DNA from: HXMU1420-2 sp040830545
GTDB lineage: Bacteria > Pseudomonadota > Alphaproteobacteria > Rhodobacterales > Rhodobacteraceae
DNA: 25,446 bases
Direction of reading: 5' to 3'
Assembly: GCA_040830545.1 (NCBI GenBank)
Contig: JBFOMB010000054.1
Location: 1 to 25,446, forward strand
Every line of letters starts with the position of its first letter. Positions within the stretch are counted from its first letter, which is position 1. Below are positions 13,288-19,873 of the stretch, piece by piece. The position numbers and the translations under genes were made by a program. The notes under the pieces are model-generated. The model was not told where the DNA came from. It saw nothing but the letters and a program-made list of their open reading frames with translations, and searched no databases.

Positions 13288-15096
13288 ATGGCGCGCGCAC
13301 CTCTCTTACAGCTGACAAATATCTCTCTGACCTTTGGGGGGAACCCGGTCTTTGACGGTCTGGACCTTGTGGTTCAGCCCGGTGATCGGGTTGCATTGGT
13401 TGGGCGGAATGGTTCGGGAAAATCCACCCTTCTCAAGGTGATGGCGGGAATTGTTGAACCGGATCGGGGCGATGTGATCGTGCCACCGGGTCAGGGCGTC
13501 GGGTACATGGAACAGGACCCGACAATGGAGGGTCACGCAACGCTGGGCGACTGGGCGGCGGCGGGGCTGGATCCAGGAGAGCTGTACCGCGTGGAACGTG
13601 CGGGCGAAGGGCTGAAATTCGATCCGGCACGGGCGGTTGAAACGGCCTCGGGTGGGGAACGGCGCCGCGCGGCGCTGGCGCGGCTGATGGCAGAGGCACC
13701 TGACCTGATGCTGCTGGACGAACCAACCAACCATCTGGACATCGAAGCGATTGGCTGGCTGGAACGCGAGCTGTCTTTGACCCGTCAGGGATTCGTTGTG
13801 ATCAGCCACGACCGGGCCTTTCTGCGTGCACTGACACGGGCCACGCTGTGGATCGACCGGGGCATGGTGCGGCGGCAGGACAAGGGGTTTGACGCCTTTG
13901 AAACCTGGCGCGACACGGTCTGGGCCGAGGAGGATCTGGCCCGCCACAAGCTGGATCGCAAGATCAAGGAAGAGGCGCGGTGGGCTGTTGAAGGCATCAG
14001 CGCCCGGCGGACGCGGAATCAGGGCCGGGTGCGGGCGTTGCAAGCGCTGCGTCAGGAACGTGCGGCGCAGATTCGGCGGCAGGGCACGGCGGATATGGCG
14101 CTGGCCTCTGGTCCTAAGTCCGGGCGCAAGGTGATCGAGGCGCAGGGCCTGTCCAAAACCTATGACGGGCGTAGTATCGTGCGGGATTTCTCGCTGACCG
14201 TATTGCGCGGGGATCGCGTGGCGCTGGTCGGGCCAAACGGGGTGGGGAAAACCACGCTGCTGAACATGTTGCTAGGGCGGCTGGAGCCGGATGCGGGCGA
14301 TGTGACGCTCGGCACCAATCTGGAGGTTGCGTATTTCGATCAGGCCCGCGCGGCGCTGGACCCGGATCAAACCCTGTGGGAAGCGCTGACCAACGCGCCG
14401 GGCATGCGGGTGTCGGGCCAGTCCGATCAGGTCATGGTGCGCGGCACGCCGAAACACGTGGTTGGTTACCTCAAGGATTTCCTGTTCGACGAACGGCAGG
14501 CGCGCGCGCCAGTACGGTCACTGTCGGGCGGCGAAAAGGCGCGGCTGCTGCTGGCGCGGTTGATTGCGCCAAGCTGCAACCTGCTGGTGATGGACGAACC
14601 GACCAACGATCTGGATGTGGAAACGCTGGACCTGTTGCAGGAACTGCTGGACGATTTTGACGGCACGGTTCTGCTGGTGAGCCACGACCGGGATTTCCTG
14701 GACCGCGTGGCGACAGCAACCATTGCGATGGAAGGGCGCGGGCAGGCGGTTGTATACGCGGGCGGGTGGTCGGACTACCGCGCACAACGGGGCGAAGATG
14801 AGGCCGTGAAATCTGCCAAGCCCAAGCCGCAGAAGGAAAAAGCCAAGGTCGCCGCGCCGGTGAAATCCGGTCTCAGCTTTACCGAAAAGCACCGGTTGGA
14901 AGCACTGCCCGACGAAATGGAGCGGCTGGAGGCCGAGATTGCGAAGCTGGAAGAACTGCTGAGCGACCCTGATCTGTTCACCCGCGAGCCCGTGAAATTC
15001 CGCAAAGCGACCGAAGCACTGGTCGAGCGGCAGACGAAACTGTCCGCGGCAGAGGATGAGTGGCTGGAGCTTGAGGAAAAATCCGGGTCAGGCTGA
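13288..15096 (+). CDS. uup: ABC-F family ATPase (Uup-type)
   Basis: 602-residue soluble protein with two ABC ATPase domains and no membrane segments. ABC-F proteins bind the ribosomal E-site region and help stalled or difficult translation. Uup has also been tied to replication/transposon-excision phenotypes. Domain 1: Walker A GRNGSGKS at about 39–46, signature SGGE at 121–124, Walker B with DE at 144–145. An interdomain linker rich in Arg/Lys lies at about 215–270. Domain 2: Walker A GPNGVGKT at about 315–322, SGGE at 413–416, DE at 436–437. A C-terminal charged coiled coil (from about 530; ERLEAEIAKLEELL) is the Uup-like extension. Its stop overlaps the stop of the convergent FemAB-like gene by 9 bp. 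Confidence 0.93.
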   Translation: MARAPLLQLTNISLTFGGNPVFDGLDLVVQPGDRVALVGRNGSGKSTLLKVMAGIVEPDRGDVIVPPGQGVGYMEQDPTMEGHATLGDWAAAGLDPGELYRVERAGEGLKFDPARAVETASGGERRRAALARLMAEAPDLMLLDEPTNHLDIEAIGWLERELSLTRQGFVVISHDRAFLRALTRATLWIDRGMVRRQDKGFDAFETWRDTVWAEEDLARHKLDRKIKEEARWAVEGISARRTRNQGRVRALQALRQERAAQIRRQGTADMALASGPKSGRKVIEAQGLSKTYDGRSIVRDFSLTVLRGDRVALVGPNGVGKTTLLNMLLGRLEPDAGDVTLGTNLEVAYFDQARAALDPDQTLWEALTNAPGMRVSGQSDQVMVRGTPKHVVGYLKDFLFDERQARAPVRSLSGGEKARLLLARLIAPSCNLLVMDEPTNDLDVETLDLLQELLDDFDGTVLLVSHDRDFLDRVATATIAMEGRGQAVVYAGGWSDYRAQRGEDEAVKSAKPKPQKEKAKVAAPVKSGLSFTEKHRLEALPDEMERLEAEIAKLEELLSDPDLFTREPVKFRKATEALVERQTKLSAAEDEWLELEEKSGSG

Positions 15097-15960
15097 TTGT
15101 AACGACGCCTTGCGCGGGCGCGCCAGAAGGCGCGACATGGGTCGCCAGTAGAGCCACGTGCCGCCCAGTTCCCGCGCCACCGCACCGCTTTCCAATTTGA
15201 ACCGGTTGAGCCCCGGCGTGTCGGCATGAAGGCGCCCCAGGTCGATGCTCTGATACCCCGAGCGTCCCAGTTTCTGCATCGCGTGCCACATCAACAGGTT
15301 ATGGGCTGAACTGGCCCGCCCGCGATCCGTAGTGTGCCCGATGTGGTAGGTTGCAGATGTACCGTGCAGCAGGAACAACAGGGCGGCCACCGGTTCCTTT
15401 CGATCCCTTGCTTCCAGATAGAGAGTTTGCCCCGGCGCAACCTGCGTCCAGGCCAGCGTCAACGCGGTGGGCCATCCGCGATACTTGCGCGCCTGTGCCT
15501 GTATCACATCAGCGGTCAGCAACCAATGGTTCGGGTCCGGCGACATGGCGCTGGTGGTGACTCGCAGGCCCTGCCGTTCCGCATGCCTCAGCCGATTGCG
15601 CCATTTCTGATGCATGGCCCGGCGCATGGTGTCCGGGTCGCGCGACAATGGCAGGTCCGCCACCTGAACCGGTCGGGCAACGCGAATGGCCCCGATGTCG
15701 CGCAGCCAGTTGCCGGGCTGGTCGGGTGAGAGGAGAACAAGACCTTTGGGCAGAGCATCAACCTGTTCACAGACGGTGTCGCCGGTGAATCGGGGAATCA
15801 TCGTGACCGGCATCCTGGCAATCCGCCGATGCAGGCTGTTTAGCCCAGCCGTTTCCCCGACCTGGGTCCCGTATCGGCGCAGTGCACGCAAGTAGGCGTC
15901 AGATTGTTGCAGGGTCGTGGTGGGGCCGGAAGCAGATCGCATGCCACGAACCATGGACAT
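15088..15960 (-). CDS. FemAB/GNAT-like aminoacyl- or acyltransferase
   Basis: 290 residues resembling the FemAB-like/BioF2-like branch of the GNAT superfamily. Supporting segments are MRRAMHQKWRNRLRHAERQG (the basic helix typical of FemX-type proteins), LYLEARDRKEPVAALLFLLH (acceptor-side beta strands), YHIGHTTDRGRASSAHNLLM, and the near-C-terminal SIDLGRLHADTPGLNRFKLE, matching the family's D-G–type motif followed by a phenylalanine-lysine. FemX enzymes add amino acids from tRNA to lipid II; in Gram-negatives the substrate is generally unknown. Start choice is uncertain: in-frame ATGs at 15960, 15954 and 15942 all lack good ribosome sites, and the first and third lie in the arms of an inverted repeat. 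It is downstream of tyrS on the same strand. Confidence 0.8.
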   Translation of the reverse strand: MSMVRGMRSASGPTTTLQQSDAYLRALRRYGTQVGETAGLNSLHRRIARMPVTMIPRFTGDTVCEQVDALPKGLVLLSPDQPGNWLRDIGAIRVARPVQVADLPLSRDPDTMRRAMHQKWRNRLRHAERQGLRVTTSAMSPDPNHWLLTADVIQAQARKYRGWPTALTLAWTQVAPGQTLYLEARDRKEPVAALLFLLHGTSATYHIGHTTDRGRASSAHNLLMWHAMQKLGRSGYQSIDLGRLHADTPGLNRFKLESGAVARELGGTWLYWRPMSRLLARPRKASLQSA

Positions 15961-15968
15961 GCGATCTG
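15933..15968. repeat. 11-bp perfect inverted repeat around the start of the FemAB-like gene
   Basis: CAGATCGCATG at 15933–15943 and CATGCGATCTG at 15958–15968 are exact reverse complements separated by 14 bases. In mRNA they would form an 11-bp stem containing the first and third candidate ATG codons, so translation initiation could be masked. Confidence 0.8.
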
Positions 15969-15993
15969 AAAGTTTGGTTAACGCCTACGAGGG

Positions 15994-16020
15994 GGTGCGA
16001 TTTCATGATGAAATCGCACC
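15994..16020. repeat. 27-bp near-perfect palindrome downstream of tyrS, possible bidirectional terminator
   Basis: Arms GGTGCGATTTCAT (15994–16006) and its exact reverse complement (16008–16020) flank one central base. It lies 24 bp beyond the tyrS stop and 34 bp before the FemAB-like ATG. In RNA it forms a stem of 11–12 bp with a tiny loop. There is no T-run on either side that would make a classical intrinsic terminator, so it may instead be a dispersed palindrome or protein-binding site. Confidence 0.7.
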
Positions 16021-16043
16021 GGGTTTTCGAAAATTCCGGTGCC

Positions 16044-17297
16044 TCACCCGGCCAGTTGCACCAACGCGTGCCGTTTCTTCCCGGCGGACAGTTTCACTGG
16101 TGACGACAACGCGCCCGCATCCAGCATCAGCCCGCTATCCGTCAGTGGCGCATCATCCAGCCGCGCGCCGTTTTCCGCGATCAGCCGCTTCGCCTCTTTC
16201 CCGGATTTCGCCAGCCCCGCCCGCACGATCACCTGCACGATGGAGATCCCGTCACCCAGCTCTTCGGCGCTCAGCGTCAGCGTCGGCAGATCGTCACCAA
16301 CGCCGCCTTTTTCGAAGACTTCACGCGCGGTCGCTTCTGCTGCTGCCGCTGCCTCGGCCCCATGACACAGTGCCGTCACTTCATTCGCCAGAATCACCTT
16401 GGCCGCATTGATCTCGGACCCCGCCAAAGCACCCAGACGGTCGCATTCGTCCACCGGCAATTCCGTATACAGCTTCAAGAACCGGCCCACATCCGCATCC
16501 GTTGTGTTCCGCCAGAACTGCCAGAACTCGTAAGGCGCGCGCATCTCGGCGTTCAGCCACACGGCCCCGTCCGCCGATTTGCCCATCTTCTTGCCATCCG
16601 ACGTGGTCAACAGCGGCGTGGTCAGCCCGTAAATCTCGTGATCCAGCACCCGGCGCGTCAGGTCGATACCGTTGACGATATTGCCCCACTGATCCGACCC
16701 GCCAAATTGTACCAGACAGCCATAACGCCGGTTCAGCTCCAGGAAATCATAGGCCTGCAGGATCATGTAGTTGAATTCCAGGAAGGACAGCGATTGTTCA
16801 CGATCCAGCCGGGACTTCACGCTTTCAAAGCTCAGCATGCGGTTGACGGAGAAGTGCCGCCCAATATCGCGCAGGAAATCGAGGTAGTTCAGACCGTCCA
16901 GCCACTCCGCGTTATTGAGCATGAGTGCACCGCTCGGACCATCTCCATAGTCGATGTACTTGGCAAAGACCTTCTTGATCCCCTCGATATTCGCGTCAAT
17001 CGCCGCCGCGTCCAGCAGAGGGCGCTCATCCGCGCGGAAGGACGGATCGCCGACCTTGGTCGTGCCGCCACCCATCAGCGTGATCGGCTTGTGCCCGGTT
17101 TTTTGCAGCCAGCGCAGTGTCATGATCTGGATCAGGCTGCCCACATGCAGTGACTTGGCCGTGGCGTCGAACCCGATATATCCCGGCACAACCCCCTGAA
17201 TCAGCGCGTCGTCGAGCCCCTGATAGTCGGTGCAATCAGCGAGGAACCCGCGCTCCATCATCACAGCGATGAAATCGGATTTGGGATGGTAGGTCAT
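16044..17297 (-). CDS. tyrS: Tyrosyl-tRNA synthetase
   Basis: Class I synthetase that charges tRNA-Tyr. The 417-residue product is of normal length for bacterial TyrS. The HIGH signature is HVGS at about residues 51–54 in FDATAKSLHVGSLIQIMTLR. The KMSKS loop reads KMGKS at about 237–241. QFGGSDQWGNIVNGIDL is the tyrosine-binding region. A C-terminal S4-like RNA-binding domain ends VKLSAGKKRHALVQLAG. The frame has no stop upstream as far as 18278, but the start is the ATG at 17297. That ATG has GAGG at about the right distance and the typical MTYHPKSDFIAVMMERGFLA start; further upstream the frame is only antisense to anmK. It is divergent from anmK across 63 bp. Confidence 0.97.
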   Translation of the reverse strand: MTYHPKSDFIAVMMERGFLADCTDYQGLDDALIQGVVPGYIGFDATAKSLHVGSLIQIMTLRWLQKTGHKPITLMGGGTTKVGDPSFRADERPLLDAAAIDANIEGIKKVFAKYIDYGDGPSGALMLNNAEWLDGLNYLDFLRDIGRHFSVNRMLSFESVKSRLDREQSLSFLEFNYMILQAYDFLELNRRYGCLVQFGGSDQWGNIVNGIDLTRRVLDHEIYGLTTPLLTTSDGKKMGKSADGAVWLNAEMRAPYEFWQFWRNTTDADVGRFLKLYTELPVDECDRLGALAGSEINAAKVILANEVTALCHGAEAAAAAEATAREVFEKGGVGDDLPTLTLSAEELGDGISIVQVIVRAGLAKSGKEAKRLIAENGARLDDAPLTDSGLMLDAGALSSPVKLSAGKKRHALVQLAG

Positions 17298-17360
17298 GTC
17301 TTGCCTCGGGAATGGGTTGCAGGGCACTCTATAGGCGGCAGTCAGGCAAAGGAAAAGGCC

Positions 17361-18491
17361 ATGAATAAGGGCCGGACGCCCGTTGGACCCATGCAGGTCG
17401 CGGGCGCGATGAGTGGAACGTCGCTGGACGGGGTGGATGTGGCGGTGCTGGAAACGGATGGGGAGCGTATCCTGTCCTTTGGGCGCACGGCCTATGTTTC
17501 CTATTCGGAGGAGGAACGGGCGCAGATTCGCGCCGGTTTGGGCCGGTGGAGCGGGGCGGAGGTACTGACCGCAGGTCAGGTCGTGACCGAGGCACATGCG
17601 CGGGTGTTGGCGGATTTCACGGATGTTGATGCTTTGGGGTTTCATGGGCAAACACTGTCCCACGCGCCACGTGCGCAAGGCACATTGCAGGTCGGTGACG
17701 GGGCCGCCTTGGCAGATCAGTTGGGCGTGCCCGTTGTCTGGGATTTCCGCAGCGATGACGTGGCCATGGGGGGCGAGGGCGCGCCGCTGGCACCGTTTTA
17801 CCACTATGCGTGTGCGAAATGGATGGGCGCGACCGAGCCGCTGTGTTTCCTGAACCTCGGCGGTGTTGGCAACCTGACCTATGTGGATCCGGCCATCTCG
17901 CGGCCCGAACTTCCCGGCGCGCTGCTGGCATTTGACACAGGGCCAGCCAATGCGCCCATCAATGATCTGGTGCAGCAGCGGCTGGGCCAGATGATGGATG
18001 AAGACGGCGCGTTGGCCCGGCAGGGTCAGGTGGAAACCGGCGCTTTGGAGCTGTTTCTGGCAGAGCCCTATTTCACGCGTCTGCCGCCCAAGTCTCTGGA
18101 CCGAAACGATTTTGAGGAAATGATCGGCCTTGTGTCCGAACTGTCTGATGCAGACGCTGTAGCCACGCTGACCGCCATGTGCGCGGCAGGTGTGGCGCAG
18201 GGTATGCAGCATTGCCCGCGCCCGCCGTCCCGCGTGTTGGTCACTGGCGGAGGGCGGCACAATCCGGTGCTGATGCAAATGCTGGAAGTGTCATTGGATT
18301 GCCCGGTCGCTCCGGTGGACTCAGTTGGATTGGATGGGGATATGCTGGAGGCACAGGCCTTTGCCTTCCTTGCCGTTCGGGTCCTGCGAGGCCTGCCAAC
18401 GACATGCCCCACCACCACGGGCGTCAGCGCGTCGGTTGGCGGGGGTACCGTCAGCCGTCCCGCGATTGCTGAGCCGGGGGCAAGTGCATAA
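17361..18491 (+). CDS. anmK: 1,6-anhydro-N-acetylmuramic acid kinase
   Basis: Phosphorylates and opens 1,6-anhydroMurNAc to MurNAc-6-phosphate with ATP, the step after NagZ/AmpD in cytosolic peptidoglycan recycling. The 376-residue product has the phosphate-1 loop MSGTSLDGVD at about 17–26, GFHGQTLSH, LNLGGVGNLTY, the catalytic-Asp segment FDTGPANAPINDL, and the adenosine loop VLVTGGGRHNPVLMQML. It ends with the family-typical PTTCPTTTGVSASVGGG. The ATG at 17361 has AAGGAAAAGG just upstream. The frame extends to 17286 but would overlap tyrS. Together with nagZ at the other end of the window, it indicates that the organism recycles its cell wall. Confidence 0.95.
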   Translation: MNKGRTPVGPMQVAGAMSGTSLDGVDVAVLETDGERILSFGRTAYVSYSEEERAQIRAGLGRWSGAEVLTAGQVVTEAHARVLADFTDVDALGFHGQTLSHAPRAQGTLQVGDGAALADQLGVPVVWDFRSDDVAMGGEGAPLAPFYHYACAKWMGATEPLCFLNLGGVGNLTYVDPAISRPELPGALLAFDTGPANAPINDLVQQRLGQMMDEDGALARQGQVETGALELFLAEPYFTRLPPKSLDRNDFEEMIGLVSELSDADAVATLTAMCAAGVAQGMQHCPRPPSRVLVTGGGRHNPVLMQMLEVSLDCPVAPVDSVGLDGDMLEAQAFAFLAVRVLRGLPTTCPTTTGVSASVGGGTVSRPAIAEPGASA

Positions 18492-18544
18492 ACTGCGCCG
18501 AAAGGAACTTCCGTCCATCGTGACCAACGCAAGGATCGCCTGAT

Positions 18545-19006
18545 ATGGGGGCTGCCTATTTTTACCACCTGACGCGACGCCCGTTGGAAGATACGCTGCC
18601 GACGCTGCTCGAGCGTTCGCTGGAGAATGGCTGGCGTGTGGCTGTGCGCGGGAAGGACGCGCAGCGGCTGGCGTGGCTGGATGAAAAGCTGTGGCTTGGT
18701 CCCGAAGAGGGGTTTCTGCCGCACGGGCTGGCGGGCGGCGTGCATGATGCGGACCAGCCCGTACTATTGACCAATAGCCCGGAGGCCGCCAATCAGCCCC
18801 ATTGCGTGATGAGCATCGACGGCGCGGATGTGGCAGCAGACGAGGTCAATGCGCTGGACCGGGTGTGTATCCTGTTTGACGGCAACAACGAGGCCGCTTT
18901 GAACCGGGCACGACAACAGTGGAAAACGCTGAAGGACGCAGGCTGCAGCGCGCAATACTGGTCCGAAGAAAGCGGCCGTTGGGAAAAGAAGGCTGAGACC
19001 GGATAA
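18545..19006 (+). CDS. holC: DNA polymerase III chi subunit
   Basis: 153-residue clamp-loader accessory protein. Chi with psi links the polymerase III clamp loader to single-strand-binding protein. Features are the N-terminal YFYHLTRRPLEDTLPTLLER, ENGWRVAVRGKDAQRLAWLD, then PHGLAGGVHDADQPVLLTNS and VCILFDGNNEAALNRARQQW, all in the usual chi order. AAGGA precedes the ATG by about ten bases. It begins 53 bp after anmK in the same direction and may share its transcript. It is followed by a repeat-bearing convergent gap. Confidence 0.93.
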   Translation: MGAAYFYHLTRRPLEDTLPTLLERSLENGWRVAVRGKDAQRLAWLDEKLWLGPEEGFLPHGLAGGVHDADQPVLLTNSPEAANQPHCVMSIDGADVAADEVNALDRVCILFDGNNEAALNRARQQWKTLKDAGCSAQYWSEESGRWEKKAETG

Positions 19007-19017
19007 GCCGCGCCGCA

Positions 19018-19072
19018 GTCCCGGACTTGATCCGGGACCTCTTGCTTGCTGGGATACAGGCGCGGTGTATCC
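19018..19072. repeat. Dispersed palindromic repeat element in the holC/protease gap
   Basis: Two adjacent hairpins: GTCCCGGA (19018–19025) with TCCGGGAC (19031–19038) around CTTGA, and GGATACA (19052–19058) with TGTATCC (19066–19072) around seven bases. The first matches the CCCGGACTTGATCCGGG palindrome that I know as a dispersed repeat in many alphaproteobacterial genomes. It follows the holC stop by 12 bp and may serve as its terminator. The rest of the 225-bp gap (19073–19231) holds no supported gene; it has a perfect 10-base palindrome at 19178–19187. Confidence 0.65.
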
Positions 19073-19231
19073 GGGTTCGCGTACTCAAACCCCGAAGAAA
19101 CGGCGACGCCTGACAGGCCACCATAAGCGGAAAAAGAAAATAGGGCCGCGATTGCTTGACGGGCGCAGCCCGGCGGTGCCCCGGGGCGGGCGTTGTTGCT
19201 TTGAAGAAGGGAAGGTGTCCGGATTGGTGCT

Positions 19232-19813
19232 TTACCGACTTAGTACCATCTGCCCATTGCCGATCTCAATCTTTGACCAGCGTTGCAGATAACTCATGCC
19301 CAGGAGTGAGCCAAACAACTCACCCTCATTCACAAAGGCCGGGACATTATGGTCCTCGATTCCGCCTAGTGCCACCCGGTTCAGATGCACCGGTGCGGTC
19401 CGCACTTCACCATTTGCCGTCCGCGCACGGCTATAGAAACTCAGTTCATTCAACTCCAGCCCGGCGCGTTCCGCGTCCTTGCGGCTGAGCACCACGCCGG
19501 TTGCTCCGGTATCGACCACGAACTTCACCGCCGCGTCGTTCACCATCAGCGTCAGGTAATAATGCCCGTCCGGCGCGCGCGGAATTTCGATCCGGCCCTC
19601 GTCGGCAAACACCGCAGCCGTGGGGCGCACGGTCTGGCGGATGTCGTCCCACAGGCCAATCACGGCAACCACGCCAATAAAGATGAACACCCAGGCCCCG
19701 GCCTGTTTCACGACGGTGCCCAGCGATGCGCGGTTCTGCACCACGTACCAGCTGACCAGTGCCCCGCCCAGCAGAACGAGGTATGCCAGATTGGCCCAAC
19801 TGTCTCCGTCCAT
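19232..19813 (-). CDS. Membrane-anchored retroviral-type aspartic protease (TIGR02281-like)
   Basis: 193 residues with two N-terminal hydrophobic helices (about 8–25 and 40–56) that anchor a C-terminal soluble domain. The domain has a single aspartic-protease active-site motif VVDTGATGVVLS, with Asp at about residue 101. As in retroviral proteases, two chains would be needed to make one active site. Supporting segments are DGHYYLTLMVNDAAVKF before the motif, LNRVALGGIEDHNVPAFV, and the closing LFGSLLGMSYLQRWSKIEIG. This is the clan AA family found widely in alphaproteobacteria; its substrate is unknown to me. The ATG at 19813 has GAGG upstream. The protein ends at 19232, converging on holC. 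Confidence 0.9.
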   Translation of the reverse strand: MDGDSWANLAYLVLLGGALVSWYVVQNRASLGTVVKQAGAWVFIFIGVVAVIGLWDDIRQTVRPTAAVFADEGRIEIPRAPDGHYYLTLMVNDAAVKFVVDTGATGVVLSRKDAERAGLELNELSFYSRARTANGEVRTAPVHLNRVALGGIEDHNVPAFVNEGELFGSLLGMSYLQRWSKIEIGNGQMVLSR

Positions 19814-19873
19814 ATCGACCTCAGCGTCTTGCTACCCCTAAGGATATAGGGTGCCGCGCGGCGCACACAATGA

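Noticed and set aside
17328..17335. TATAGA/TATAGG in the tyrS–anmK gap as a pair of −10 boxes
   Set aside because: The sequence looks right, but no acceptable −35 hexamer lies 15–19 bases upstream in either direction.
17298..18278. Upstream extension of the tyrS frame to 744 codons
   Set aside because: The extra 327 codons are purely antisense to anmK and unlike any synthetase domain; TyrS has its normal start and ribosome site at 17297.
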